Below, in pieces: positions 41,201 to 54,964 of a DNA stretch of 64,000 bases (positions within the stretch are counted from its first letter, which is position 1; each line of letters opens with the position of its first letter). Source of the stretch: Nephromyces sp. MM_2019 (Eukaryota > Apicomplexa > Aconoidasida > Nephromycida); the NCBI GenBank assembly GCA_015657535.1, contig JADHZB010001968.1, positions 7,386 to 71,385 on the forward strand, in the 5' to 3' direction. The position numbers were made by a program, and so were the translations under genes. The notes beneath the pieces were generated by a model. The model did not search any database. It was not told the DNA's origin and saw nothing but the letters and a program-made list of their open reading frames with translations.

Positions 41201-44200
41201 TAAACTCAAAAACTATCTCATTGTATTTTTATTGATTTTATGGTTTGTTTTTATTACGATCCTGAATACAAATCTAATTATATAGATATTGAAAAATAGC
41301 TCATACAAATTGTTTTTGTTTATATAATCGTGTTGAATTTAATATATTTTTAAGTTATGCCAACCTTTAACTAACTTTAATATTTATTTGTAAAGTAATT
41401 TATACAAATATATATTATTGATTATATACACACCTTTACATTTAGAATGATTTGGATGAATTCTACGCCATGACAAGTTTATGTAATCCCGAAATCTTGG
41501 GAGACCCAAATCATTTCAGAAAGTTTTATGCGGTAAATTCGCTCTCGAATTTCATCTCTAGGATATATGAGTAGACAAATAGTCTTTTTATAATAAAAAT
41601 CAAACATTTGTTATGTGTTTTATCGCTTAAGCCTTTTGGTTATCTAATTCTCATAAATGGATATTACAAAACTTTCTTTCAACTAATTCTAGCACCCAAT
41701 TTTAAATGGAAGAGAACCTGATGCAACAGAAGAACAACAAAAATTAGTAAGCATACACTAATTTAGGGTTTATAAGTGTATCAAAATAACAATTTATCAG
41801 ATAACAAAATTTTTAGTCTAGGTTATGATATAAGCATAACAAAACAATATTCAAAATTAACGTGTTTTAAATCACTTATGTCAATTTAGGCAGCACAGAG
41901 GCTTAATGAATTATCAGATATAACAAATCTATTCATTTTACGAAGGACAAACAATTTATTGGCCAAGGTATTACCACCAAAAATTGTTATGGTAAACTAT
42001 CTTTTAATAAATCTTTTGTACTTCATAGTGCACCTAACCTCGTAACTATTCAGAATGTCTTTTGCCGCCTTACACCCCTTCAATTTAACATCTATCAAAG
42101 TTTCCTAGAGTCCAAGAGGTAAAACTAGAAAATATATTGATAATTATTGTGTAAAGATTAAAAATAATTTCTCAGCTGTAAGAAATTATTACAAACTGAA
42201 GTATCTACTGGTATTACTGGGCGTGTTCTATCAAGTATACAAGGACTAATGAAGCTATGTAACCATCCGTCATTGTTAAGGTCTAATTCTCAAACTATTC
42301 AGGTTAAATTATCCTATATAATAAATATGACAAGCTTACTAACAATATCTCCTGAAATCCCAAAGGGCTTTGAGAGCTGCAATGAGATTTTGGATGATAT
42401 TGACCGATCCTCTAAAACAGCAAGGATGAGGCTAAGTCGTCCAGATTTATCTGGTAAACTTCTTCTTGTTAGTAGGTAAGATTCTATTTAATAGATAACT
42501 TGTATATGATAATCAAACTGTTAGAAACTAATACTTTATAGATATATTTACATATAATCAAGAAATTTGATTTCCTATGCTCATAAATGAATAATTATAA
42601 TTAATCTGCCTTATATTTAATACTAAGGTTACTTTACTATATTCGCAAGACCTCTAAAGACAGAGTAGTTATCATTAGTAACTACACACAAACTCTTGAC
42701 CTTTTCGAGAGATTATGCCGAGAAAATGGTTACCCTGTCAGTCGACTAGATGGGTCAACTTCATTGAAGAAACGCCACTCTATGGTCACGGTTCGTACAT
42801 TCTTTACAAGACTAACACCTATATTGAAATCTTATCATGAGACATTTCTTTCAGGCTTTCAATGACCTTAATTCTTCGAGTTTTGTCTTTCTATTATCCT
42901 CTAAGGCTGGTGGCTGTGGTATCAATTTGATTGGTGCGAACCGACTGATAATGTATGACCCAGATTGGAACCCTGCAAATGACAAGCAGGTTCGATTTCC
43001 TCTTTTTGTTTTATCCAAAAAATGTTTGAACATTTCTCGACGCTTTTATTTTATAATAAAGATAAGACTATACTATCATTATTTGATATATACAGGCCTT
43101 GGCACGAATTTGGAGGGACGGTCAAAAGAAAACTTGTTATATATATAGACTATTTTCTACCGGAACTATCGAAGAAAAGATATATCAGGTTGAAAACATA
43201 TTTACTATTTTAGCAATTTAAAAAATAGCATATCCTTTATTTAACAGAGACAAATTTGTAAAGATGGCTTAAGCTCCATGCTTGTAGGTGAAGGCCAAAG
43301 AGAAATGAAAGACAGGTTTTTAACCATTGAACATTGATGATTTTATATTATGTAATTGTTTTGCAATAAAAATTCTGTTTATAGTGTTTCCTGAAAATAA
43401 TCAAATCAGAACATTTCCAACTCTCAATTTCCTGTATTTTTGGAATTTAGTCTCTTTTTCTGATATAAATAAACAGTTTAGGAGAAGATATCATCAAAGA
43501 TCTATTTAAACTACGTCAGGATACAATATCTGATACACATGAAATGTTATCTTGCTCAAGGTGTTCAAATAATGCATTTGGAGGTAACAGATTCGATGCA
43601 ATTGTTGTGATAATATGATAAATTAATTTCCATTTTCTTATCTACTGAAAAAGAAATAGACTACGAGAAGCAATTGACACCTCTAGATGAAGATGGTAAT
43701 AAGATATCCAAAATATACTTTTGTTCAATATCGAATGGATACTTTAAGCTTATAAAAACTAAATATAAACCCTGAACATATGTTTGTAGATTTATTGACA
43801 TGGGCACACCATCATAACCTCAAAAGTCTTCCCGATTCTGCTCTGAAGTCAGCCACATCATTTACATCTTTTAATGATAAAGCCAAACCACAATCAGATG
43901 ATGTGACTCCACAACTTGAAGAAGGAGATTTCCAACCAGTTACATTTGTTATGAGCTGTCGGGTTGAGTTTGAACAAGAAGCTACAAACGTTGACAATAT
44001 TCAGGTTTTATTTAGAAATATGTGCCTTCTTCCTTTGTTTTATTGTAGTTACCCTTGTTCTTTTTCACAGCCAAAAGTTATTAACGAGCCGATAGATGAA
44101 AATAAAGAAAATGAGCAGCTAACTATCAAGTCAGATCTCTTTCACAAAAAGCATAAGCACTCAACTAACACTTTCAGCATCTCAGAAGAAGACTCCCATT

Positions 44201-44329
44201 TTGAGTTAGAATCTGAAAATGATAATCGGGATAATCTAGTCTCATTAGATGTTAGTGATATATTTAATTATTAAGTCCATGAGATTGATTGAAATTTTTT
44301 TTTAACAGGATGAGTCTTCTTCAGATTAG
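38257..44329 (+). CDS. RAD54: RAD54 SWI2/SNF2-family recombination ATPase
   Basis: RAD54 is a dsDNA translocase that helps RAD51 in homologous recombination. About 22 exons, mostly phase-consistent. The N-terminal RAD54 motif ([15 protein letters not shown]) precedes the helicase core: [31 protein letters not shown] (Walker A, split), ICDEAH (motif II), ISGTPIQNDLDEFY (III), [11 protein letters not shown], then [40 protein letters not shown] (V) and [20 protein letters not shown] (VI). The C-terminus has the RAD54-specific [11 protein letters not shown] and PVTFVMSCR blocks before an acidic tail ending DESSSD. The first exon (38257-38351, donor GTATTC) is inferred and separated by a ~1 kb AC-containing intron. 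Bases 42302-42370 stay open and might be retained or spliced. The gene ends 130 bases from the oppositely oriented kinesin. Confidence 0.92.
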
Positions 44330-44459
44330 TTTTTCTATTCAAGTGCAAATATGCTACATACCATCCTGATCAGAAAATTTGCACAAATCCCATTAAAAAA
44401 TTGTTTTCTAAAAAGATTTCAGAAAATCTCCGGAATTCATAAAAATTTTTTACAAGAAG

Positions 44460-47400
44460 CTACTGAGAATTTAATAGGAGTTCTAATTTTTTCATTTCAT
44501 TCTCCATCTTATATAACTCGGCTTTCAACGCGTCTTTCTCTTTTTCTTCTTGTGATTTATATAACTGTAATTTGTATATATAAGATTACATTCAATTTCA
44601 ACAAAACTCTTTTAATTTTACTTGATTTATAATCATTTTCGCACGGTTGGCATAAAGTAGAGAATTAGCAGTCTCATCAATGTTACTTGCTGTTGGTGCC
44701 AAATTAAGAATCATAATACCTCTAGCTCTACCACCCAATGTATCACTTAATAACAAGGGCAATTTGTTATTTCTATAGGGTATGAATCTTTCATTATCTT
44801 TCGTAACAAAATAACATTGATTATATAATATATTAAATAACAAATTTTATATAGTTTCCTTTTAATCTACCATCTGATATAGCTGTAATTACATCAAACA
44901 AAGCAGAAAGGGCTTGATTCACTTTGATTGCCTCTTCCAGTTCCTTATTCACAAGGCCTATGATGAATTTTTAAAAATCAGTTAACTTTATTAAATAAAA
45001 TTCACAAATTTGAATCGAACCAGATTTCGATTGCCTTCCTGAACCAGCTAAATCAACAAATGACATTTTACTTAAAGGAGTATTTGCAATTGTTTCTGTT
45101 GACGCTTTTGACAAAGTAACAGTAAACACCAAATGTGCTCTAGTTGAAATATTCGGGCTATTAGCAGTAGAATTAATTACTAAGATCGAAAATATAAATA
45201 AAGCTCTGATTTAAATTGCTTATTTCAATATCCTTTTTACAAAGAACTAACCAGAAACTCTTTTGGATAATCCAGATCTATATATTTCTAACATTTCTTG
45301 AGCATTTTTAGCCTCTAAACATGTAGCATTAAGAACACTTACGTTACCGCTTAAGTCTCGTCTAATTTCTAAGGCTTTTATTGGGGTTTTTTCATTTTTT
45401 AATAGATCGATTAACTGTTTTATGAATATTTTATATAGGAGCACAACCGTCTAAAACGCACAAGTATACCTTATTGGTATATATCTCGAACATTGAGCAC
45501 TTCACTTTTATTGATTCAAACTCATTTAGATTGCTCGGAAAATTTTCATAAATAAATCTTATTGACCTGACCACAATGCCTTCATTTGACTCCTCTTCAT
45601 CTCCTTGCATTGTGTAAGTTTTCCCAGTACCCGTTTGGCCATAACTGAACACCCCTCTTTAAAGAAACAAAGCATTTATAAATATATATTTGAATTCTAA
45701 GCTTTTGTTAAGTTTTTACTCTCACATATTACTCCCTTGTAATGCAGATTCTAACAACCAATGCATTTCCTTGAAAACAGTTGCCTAAAGATTCTCGAAA
45801 AAATCAAAATTATTCATTTTATTAATTAATCTATGCCTAATTTACCTGTGACACTTCAGGACCAAAACACTTATGGAAGCTATATATCTTTTCTTTCTAT
45901 AGTTTAAATACATGGAAAAATTTGACATCATATTTAATTTTTATTCGATCTAGCAAACTTTATTAGGCGGCTTTATCTTTAACTCTTTCTTATTTATCAG
46001 ATACACGGCTTGTGTATCATTATTTTCAATTTCAGCCCTTGAAAAGGGCCTTATCCTACAAATTATTCGTAATTTCCCTTGAATATCAAACAGTTGGTTA
46101 ATAGCATCCCATTTCGCTCTTTGTTCAACCTAAGTTTATCAAACCATGCTCACTTATAAAGTATTTAACTTGCTCTATACTAACCAACACACGCCTTTCA
46201 CACTCTGATTGCATAGCCTTAAGAGTTGTATTTTTTATAGAAAGAATTTCAAGTTCACTTTCCAATCTTGCTACTACCTAGGATAAATTTACAAGTCGTT
46301 TGGTGACAAACTTATAGAATGAATTAATTTTATTCCAATAAATGACTACATTACATTCTTGAGATCTTCTATTTCATTTGAGCTATCCCTTTTTATGCTT
46401 TCTTGGTCTTTTATTTCACATTCGACCTTCTCTAGATGCTCAGTCAAAACTTTTATCTTTAATTCATTTTGCTCGATCTCTGATATTCTTGTCTGATAAG
46501 CAAATTCAAATACCAAACTTCCTCATTAGATGGGCATTTACATATATACATACTTACCAGAATGATCTCATTAATATTTTCTATCTCATCTTCCTTTCCA
46601 GCTAATTCTAACTTCACTTTCTCCATCGCAAACTTTATTTGATCCAATTCATCACTTTTAATTTTCATAGCCTCCTTAAGTGATGATTCAGTTTCTCGGA
46701 GCTTTAAATGTAGAGCTTCAATATCTTCAGATTTTTCCTTTTCTGTCAATAGGATAGCATTTTTTAAGCTATTTAATTCATCCTTTAGCTTCCTTAGTTG
46801 ATATTCCGATACATCATGAGCATTTGACTTGTCTTTCAAATCTTTTAGTAAAGATTCATTCTGATTTTTAATTTCTTTTTGACGCATTGATAATTCCTCT
46901 ACTTCCCTAGCCTTATTAGCCGTTTCCTCTTTTAATTTGGAATTTTCTAATAACTGTTTTTTATAATCTAATTTCAATAACTCAGTTTCGCTGTATAACT
47001 CTTGAAGTTTTTTTTCGTTTTCGCTTTTCCCTGTAACACTTGTAACATACTTGTCTTTAAATTTTGCATTCACTTCTTGAATTTCAGTTTCATTTTGGGC
47101 TTTATATTCGTTTTTCAGGTCTTCAAAGACCTCAAAAACTGATCCGAGAGTTTTTATTAAGCTTTGAAATGAATTTTCCTAATCACAGACTTATTATTTA
47201 ACATTCAAACCTTCGAGTGAACTTGAAATATTACCATGTTCAAAGGATCTCTAACTTTCTCCAAATAGTCATTTGTAATATATCTTAGCTTTAGTAAGTT
47301 TGTATGAGCTAATTCATGAAATTCAATCAATTTAATATCCTGATGTTGAAATTGCTTCGAAAGTTCATTGTCCTCCTCATTGATTCTTTCCCCCCCTTCA

Positions 47401-49181
47401 TTTGACACGTTATTTTCATTTGATTTTATTTGCTGAACAAACAATTATGGTATTAGCGTCAAGGCAAAACTAAAAACTATTCTATAAACATCTTAATTTC
47501 AATTTATGGTAGCCTTTATAAAGCCAACAAGATTTGACTTTCAGTAATACTAGTAAGTAATAAATTATGCTTTGATTCGATTGTCTTTTCACAAATCATC
47601 AATGATTTTAACAATAATCACAAACGCTTTGAAATACTAGATTTCTAAAGGAATTGTAAAATAAGTTCTAACCCAACGAAAAGCGAGCTTTATGTTCTAA
47701 TCTATCATAGAAAATGGAAGCTAATTAAGTATCAAATGAATTACTTCCTTAGCTACAAGGTACATATTTATTTTTCTGAGATGACTGAGTAAGAATTCAC
47801 AAGTTATCTGAATATTTTTAACTTTCTCCTCAATACCAGCAGTTAACGATTCTAAACCTGTTTTGTAGAGAAGATTAATCTTATTGAAAGCTTCAAAGGT
47901 AATTTCAGGTAATTACTAGTTGTTTTATCAAGATTGTAGTAAGGACAAATTTCTTTATTGTCATGGAATTTCACAAGATAACTTAGTTCTTCAATCTCTT
48001 GCCCCAAAATTTTTTGAATTTGGGTTAGTTTATCATATAGGAAATTAGTATAACCAGAATAATCATCCATAGACTCCCCAAAACTTGCTTGAATTCAAAA
48101 AATCATGAATATCATAGTCTTGATTGACTTAATCTAATAGACTCTTGAATTACATTGAAGTATATTTAACGCTTCCTTAAAATCCTTTTCGACCAAATTA
48201 TGGAATCTCTTGTTAAATTCCTGACTCTGATAAGCCTATAGTAAAAATTGTTCATATACTTAGTAGCTTAAGCTTCAAACCTCTCCTAATATAACTAATT
48301 AAATTTTTTGATTCACTTGAGCTAGAAAATTTTCTTCAAGATCTTCCAATACTCGGAAAGTTGTCTCATACAATTCAAGTAGGAATCTTGATTTCTTTTG
48401 AGAAAAAATTTATTAAATTAAATATCTTTAAGATTTTTCTAAGCCTGACCCATTTTCGTTCATTTTGAATATCTTTAAAAACTTCTAAACAACTTTGTTG
48501 TGCATGCTCAGATAGTTGGTCCCATTTATTTGAATTATCTGCTTGTAATTTCACCAGAATATGACTCTGACTACTCATTTTCTCAACATTTAAATGGCAA
48601 TTTTCTTTAGAAGACTTGCTAATTGAAGTACTTTTGGAACCTTTGCGCCCCCCTTATTGGTATAAACATATAACTACTTTATACATTGATCTATTTAGAG
48701 GGATAAACAATAGTTACCCCATTTAAATAAACATTTTTTAATTCCTTTTTTCTGAGAATCATAATTTTTAGTCAATTTTGGTATTAAATCACAGTATTCC
48801 ATTATATTAAGGAGTTCTGGAATTGACTCTGACTTGGATTCTCCATTCTTTGGCTCCAAGCCATTAAGATTTTCCTAATTTAAAAATATTCATAAAATTT
48901 AATTCGTTTCTTTCACTAAACTGAAAGGGCATTATATTAATAATCACCCAAATATGTTTCAATATAGTAATTTAATCAGATTAGCATTCGAATTATAGGC
49001 TATAAACAAATTTGAGGTTTGCAATTTTTACTGTTTTGAAACCTTCATTGGGATCTTTTTCTGAATCGTATAGATTGCTGGTATTACTTGGTTGATCTAG
49101 AGTTAGCTTAATGTCTTTCAATGCATCAAAGTTATTTGAAAATTCTTTAGATGTTTCCATATCTTTAAATTTTAGTTTCAA
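44460..49181 (-). CDS. Kinesin with C-terminal motor (kinesin-14-like)
   Basis: A long N-terminal part (49181 to about 46150) is mostly coiled coil, e.g. ELYSETELLKLDYKKQLLEN. The motor follows at the C-terminal end, after a neck leading into GKLRIICRIRPFS, the layout of minus-end-directed kinesin-14. Motor exons include 46129-45959, 45896-45846, 45784-45726, 45656-45470, 45414-45252, 45179-45021, 44957-44871, 44797-44622 and 44564-44460. The P-loop GVFSYGQTGTGKTYTM is intact. Switch I reads NSPNISTRAHLVFT instead of NxxSSRSH, and switch II reads FVDLAGSGRQSKS, so the usual DLAGSE glutamate is glycine. The last motor helix (LLYANRAKMI) is followed by a short coiled-coil tail ending LELLLNSQ. 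N-terminal exon boundaries are less certain, and the start may be ATG 49160. Confidence 0.85.
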
Positions 49182-49447
49182 TGGAAATAATGAAATATTA
49201 TTTCCTTTATCAAAAATTTCATCAATTTTCAGATTAAATATAAAAATTGATAATTAGCAGATTTTTGCGCCTTATATCGTTGCTTATTCGTATTTAAGAA
49301 TCGATATAAAAAAGTTTTGAACTACAATTTTTTAGTAAGGCCAGATATTACTCCAATCATAAGGCTCAGTTTATTTTTCAGCTATCTAATTTTAGCTCTT
49401 TATGAGTTTTCTAAATTTTAATTTATAGTTTGAGAGAAATTAAGATT

Positions 49448-50349
49448 ATGGAGTTAGAAGATAAATCTTTAGTAGGCAAATTTATGACATGCTCGACAGC
49501 ATTACAAAAGTGTGAAGAAAAGGCAGGTGTGGGATATAAGTTTACTATAGGTAGGTAAACTAGTTGTTTTTTTTCATCAATGTTCTAAATTATCAGGAAA
49601 AGCAATATCCCAGCTTGAAGAGATCTCATTAATATGTCAACTCCCACCTATAATAAAGCTTGATAGCAGCCTAAAAAAACTTACCAACTGCCGTAAATTG
49701 TCGCTCTCAACTAATGGCATTGATAAGATAGTTGGGTTACCGAACCTAAGTAATATAAGAATGTCTATACGTCTACAACGAAATCTCATCAATGAGTACT
49801 TCTCTATTCAGGAAAGTTAGAAATATTATCTTTAGGGAGAAATCAAATTCGTAAGCTCCAAGGCCTTGAAGAAGTTGCCACGACTTTAAAAGAGCTGTGG
49901 ATATCTTATAATTTAATAGAAAAGCTTGATGGTTTGGCTTGTTGCCAGAGTCTTGAAGTATTATATATCTCTAATAATAGGATAAAAAGCATTGAAGAGA
50001 TCGAAAAGCTAGTTAGAATACTTAATCTTTCAATTGTTTAATTTAATTTTAGCTGAATCAGGTTGCTTCATCAGGTCGTCTTGAAAAATTTAACAAACGT
50101 TTCACTGAAAGGGAACCCAGTTTACGATTTAACCTCACTAGTAAAAAATATTGGATCAAACGATATTCAACAAAACTTACTCTAGATCTTTTTGTAGGAT
50201 GAAATAAGAGCTTTATTATTAAAAATTTTACCAAAAATCAAGATCTTAGATGGTGAGATGATTGTCGCAAGTAAGTTATATATTTAAAATAAATAGTATA
50301 ATCATTCAATATTGTTATAAATTGGGGGTTTTCAGAGGAATATTCTTGA
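49448..50349 (+). CDS. DNAL1: Axonemal dynein light chain 1 (leucine-rich repeat)
   Basis: DNAL1/LC1 is an LRR protein bound to the outer-arm dynein heavy chain in flagella. Six exons agree in phase: 49448-49550, 49597-49749, 49812-50011, 50075-50140, 50198-50270 and 50336-50349 (TGA), about 202 residues, close to the family's ~190-200. The diagnostic DNAL1 order is complete: [109 protein letters not shown] and PKIKILDGE. It implies a flagellated stage, for example male gametes. The acceptor at 50074 was chosen because it restores the LRR. Confidence 0.9.
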
Positions 50350-50798
50350 GAAAAATCTTATCCAAAATTAAAGTCGCTATTAGGCTTAGATTCAATTATG
50401 GAAGCTTTTTAAAAGAGTTTTAAAACTGAAGTGATTCCCTTTTGTATTTACTTAAAACATCACTTGTGTTCCAAGCAAAGCCATAAATTCTTTAATACTT
50501 TTAAGAACCTATTCTATTTCATATTTCAGCACTAGGCACAAGCTTTTGAAAACTTAATTTAGTATCTCAAAACTTTTAAAAGACGTAAAAAATTATAATT
50601 TTACAAGCCTTCTTTAACCTCTCATATAAAACTTGTTTTCTAAAACATCAAAGGAGTAGTTCAATTTGTATGAATAACTACTTTAAAGTATATACAGACT
50701 AATTTATCTTCAGTAAAGCTTTTATTGTAAATTTTCATTAGTATACATTTTACTTAATTTTAAGTACTACTATCATTTTTGAAAAGATAACTTTAAGA

Positions 50799-51681
50799 AT
50801 GGAAAACATTACACCTGTTATTGGTGGCATTCCTCTTGAGGGCGCAAATGTTGTATGTCAAGTTGAAAATCTATATGTGATTATCATCGAAATCATTCAG
50901 GAAAAATCAAAAATAAAGATCTATGGGCTAATATTCTCGAGTCTTATTCTTTTCACTGCACACTTTCTCATACAGGTTACTCTTTATAGCTGACTTGAGT
51001 TCAATTTTGATTACTAACTTTAAATAAAGGACACAGCTGGCTGTCTTTTTATGGCTTTGCTAGGTATAACAAGCAACAACATTTAAATATAAGTTTTAGA
51101 AACTTTTCAAGGGTGTGTTTTACTGTATTTTACATACTCTCCAACCGTTCTAAGTATCGGCTTAGCCCTGGCAATAAGTAAGCTTTTTAAATTTCTTAAA
51201 TGAAAAATGAAAGCTTTCCTTAGCAACAGGGGAGTGTTTATTATGCTGGTATTATTGAGAATAGCAAAAAAGCGTTAAATTTCTTTATTTCCAGTTTTAT
51301 ATGCATAACCATCATTGTAACAACGGATTTTAAATTATGGATGGCCGATTATTTAACAAAATTCATCTTTACAATTTACTTCATGGTTAAGAGCTCTTAA
51401 AATTCATATGTATTTATATATCAAAGAATATAATTGCTAAGGATCTTATAATATCAATATTGTGTTTAATTCTACTTGATAAGGTAAAAAAATGTTCCAA
51501 GAAATATTGAGCTTGTTTTATTGATTATTAACAGCTTTGGAAATTCCCAAGCTTGGAAATGGATAATGTCCTACCAAACTGGATGAGAGGTAAAGAGAGT
51601 AATCATCAAAGGAAATATAATTATAAAAAGAAAATAGGGACACAAAATATGAATAGTTGGAACCCCTTTTCAGGTATTTAA
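50799..51681 (+). CDS. Small multi-spanning membrane protein, unrecognised
   Basis: The exons join in phase: 50799-50975, about 51029-51063, 51101-51178, about 51226-51252, 51298-51384, 51442-51483 and 51536-51681 (TAA). The product is about 190-200 residues. Four hydrophobic stretches are visible, including GLIFSSLILFTAHFLIQ, CVLLYFTYSPTVLSIGLALA, FICITIIVTT and DLIISILCLILL. A basic C-terminal tail (NHQRKYNYKKKIG) ends in WNPFSGI. Bases 50850-50900 are a multiple of three, start with GT and end with AG, so they could be either exon or a 51-base intron. I do not recognise the family. It lies between DNAL1 and the HIT gene. Confidence 0.6.
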
Positions 51682-51986
51682 GCCATAGAAAACATTTGAT
51701 CCAAATAATTGAGAAAAATTAAGGTCAAGGCCAACGGCTTGGGACGACAAAAGTTTAATCAATCACTATGTAAATATAGTTTAAAAAAACATTTTTAATC
51801 CTGGCAGTCAAAAATTGAAAATAGAGTAAAATTCACATATTTATAAATAAAAACAACATAATTCACAAAAGTCGTAATTTGAAAACATTACATCTAAATA
51901 TTTTATATAATTAAGTAAAAAAAGTTGTAAAACCTTAGCTTGCTAAATAGCTAAGTTAATATAAAGACATTTAATTTCAAATTATC

Positions 51987-52588
<602 letters not shown>

Positions 52589-52924
52589 ATTTAATTGTCT
52601 TGGGGTTAGGAAATAATGATAACTTGGTTTCTTTAAAGTGTATGCAATACAAATATTTCGGAATCTTTGAAAGCTTGATGCCCTGCTTAGATAATAAGTA
52701 ATTTGTGTAAATCAATATATTGAAGTAATGTATTCCTTCAATGCTCCGTTGAATGGTTCTATACAATTAGACAAAGAAAATTTTAACTTATATTACTGAT
52801 ACCAGCTTACCTTGTTGAAAACATTAGGTCACTTGATATATTTGCACTAAAAAAGCTATAATAGATAATAAGTGTTGTAAAGGTTGTTTTATTTCCCAAT
52901 TTAATTATATTCATTAGTTTCCAG

Positions 52925-53149
52925 AGTTGTACAATTAGTCAAGTTAATGAGCTCTTAGATACTCTCAAATCTAGATTTTATAACTTAAATGGTATGTACA
53001 GATTTTCTTATATTTAAATTCACTAGCATACAAATTTATAATGCTGCTTAAACATTATTTATAATGTTCCAAATATAGGATTCCAAATATTTCAATACCA
53101 ATGTTTGTGTTTAAACATAACAAATTTTAATTACAAAGAAACTTGTTAG
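52925..53149 (+). CDS. Possible 3' exons of a small gene
   Basis: Two stretches fit exons that join in phase 1: 52925-52991 (SCTISQVNELLDTLKSRFYN, then LNG) and 53079-53149 (FQIFQYQCLCLNITNFNYKE, then TC and a TAG stop). The first is flanked by TTTCCAG and GGTATG, the second by ATATAG. I could not find a start exon with matching phase. No family is recognised. Confidence 0.3.
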
Positions 53150-53612
53150 GGAAAAAGATTGAGGATATTTTCAAAGCGTAATCGGCTTGTCAAGGAAGTA
53201 GCAATATCAATAATTAATTTCTGATTAATATATTGCTTTAAAATTCTGAAAGATTAAAAATGTCTTAAAGGGTAAATTATATGGCTGATGCGTTTAATAA
53301 TACAGAATAACTTTTATGATTCCAAATAAATGGGTTATTTATTAAAAATGTTTTAATAAAATGATTCCCAATAAAAAGGAATTAACATTGGTTCAGATTT
53401 TTATAATTATTGACTTAAAAGTTATTAGTGCCAACTGGAACAAAGTAGGTGTTTAGAAACTTTGTTTTATGCCTTGCATTTCAAGCAGAGTTGTAATTTC
53501 TTGAATGTTGGATTTACATTATTTCATCATGATTTTTGAAAACTCTTGCTCTTAGTTTTAAAAGAATAAAAATAGATAGAAGTGTTCATTTATAGGTATT
53601 TTACAAAAATAC

Positions 53613-54495
53613 TCACAATATGCGCGGCGTTTTGAAAAGGCGCAATCCACGAGCAGTAGGCATTAGCGGGTATACATCTTCAAGGAAGTAATATGTGTGT
53701 CCTACAATAATTCCCATAATATGATCTTCAAATCTCCAGCCCATTAAGAGTGAAATGAATGTGAGGACCCTGTGGAATAGGTAAAATGTTAAAAAAGTAT
53801 TTACATTAGGTTATTATAAAAATAAATTAAATTTATTTTAACCAAGGAAGGTATGGTGCGCGCACATTAAAGAATAAGACACTCATCCTAGTTGAGGGAT
53901 TCCGTTTTCCCCATACATAAGTCATAACGTTTATCATTGCCCCGCTAAAAAAGTATCCCGCACCAAAAAAGTAGGATAAAACCTATAAAATATAAAAACA
54001 AGTGTAGTAGCCACCAAGAGCTGATTAAATTTTGACATGTTTTACTAGTAGCATAGATCCTGTCAGAAGTAGCATCCATAAAAAGTCAGCGGAGCGCCTA
54101 TTAAAAGCGGATATTTCTAGGGAGCTGCAGTAGTGATAGCTGTAAAAAATTGAAAATTCATTTCCAATTTATCAATTTATATTTCGCTCCGTATCTGGTG
54201 TCTATGACTTACAGGACATAGGAATTCCAGAAAAATAAGAATCCAAAGTTTCCAAAATAAAGGAAGCAAGTAAATAAGCGCCAAAACTGTATTAATAATT
54301 TGGTGTTAATTCAGGATTCATGATTGAATACTGAAGTTTTACCTGAAATTCATTGATCACAAGTCTCCAATTTAAGTATAAGCTATAGGGTGAGATGATG
54401 TCAAGAGAACATAGTATCATTAAACAGCTAGAAAGCGCCAAGTAAATTTTTGAAACAACTGGTATATTTCCAAATACCTCATCCAAGAAATTCAT
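53613..54495 (-). CDS. Derlin (ER rhomboid-like protein)
   Basis: Derlins are multi-spanning ER membrane proteins in retrotranslocation, working with CDC48. Five exons are read on the minus strand, starting at 54495-54343 and ending with TGA at 53613. Family landmarks occur in order: the N-terminal FLDEVFGNIPVVSKIYLALS, SPYSLYLNWRLVINEFQ, FWRLFTCFLYFGNFGFLFFW, the YCSSLE...FNRRSADF block, YVWGKRNPSTRMSVLFFNVR, APYLPW, the GWRFEDHIMGIIVGHTYYFL block, EDVYP, and the final RLFKTPRIL. The GxxxG rhomboid-like helix is partly kept (GHTYYF). Length, about 215 residues, is typical. There is no bipartite apicoplast leader, so this is the host-ER type. Confidence 0.9.
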
Positions 54496-54718
54496 TTTAA
54501 CTCAAATTTATATAACCCTGGAACTTATAATGAAACTCAAGGTATTAATGCTAGAGTCATAATAAGGACATTCGGGAATCTTGTTCGTCCTCTGAAAAAG
54601 TTGTTTAAAAAGGATTAGATTCAAATCGTTAGTACAAACTTTACTTTAAGCAAGCCATATAAAATTTATAATATACTCCGAGATAAAAGATTTGTGTATT
54701 AGAGAATAATCGCTACTT

Positions 54719-54964
54719 TTAATAACATGTAAGCTTTGAGAAGCCTGAATAATTGTTGTTTAAATGTTTATCCAGTTCAGGAAAATTTAAAGGTTGTAAT
54801 GATACTTTGGTTAGAGGCTTAACCTGAGAGAGGGAATACGTTCTTAATCTGGTATCGAAGTTGAGTGTGTGCTTAGTTTGCTTGTACAAAGAGAATGACA
54901 ATGAGTAGCAAGGGTCTGAAAGTTTAGTATAAAATTTTGTTTTAAATTCATAATGATGTATCAA
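54719..54964 (-). CDS. Possible small protein, unrecognised
   Basis: An 81-codon open frame starts MIHHYEFKTKFYTKLSDPCY. It lies upstream of Derlin on the same strand, with no homology I recognise and no splice support. It may be a chance frame. Confidence 0.2.
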   Translation of the reverse strand: MIHHYEFKTKFYTKLSDPCYSLSFSLYKQTKHTLNFDTRLRTYSLSQVKPLTKVSLQPLNFPELDKHLNNNYSGFSKLTCY

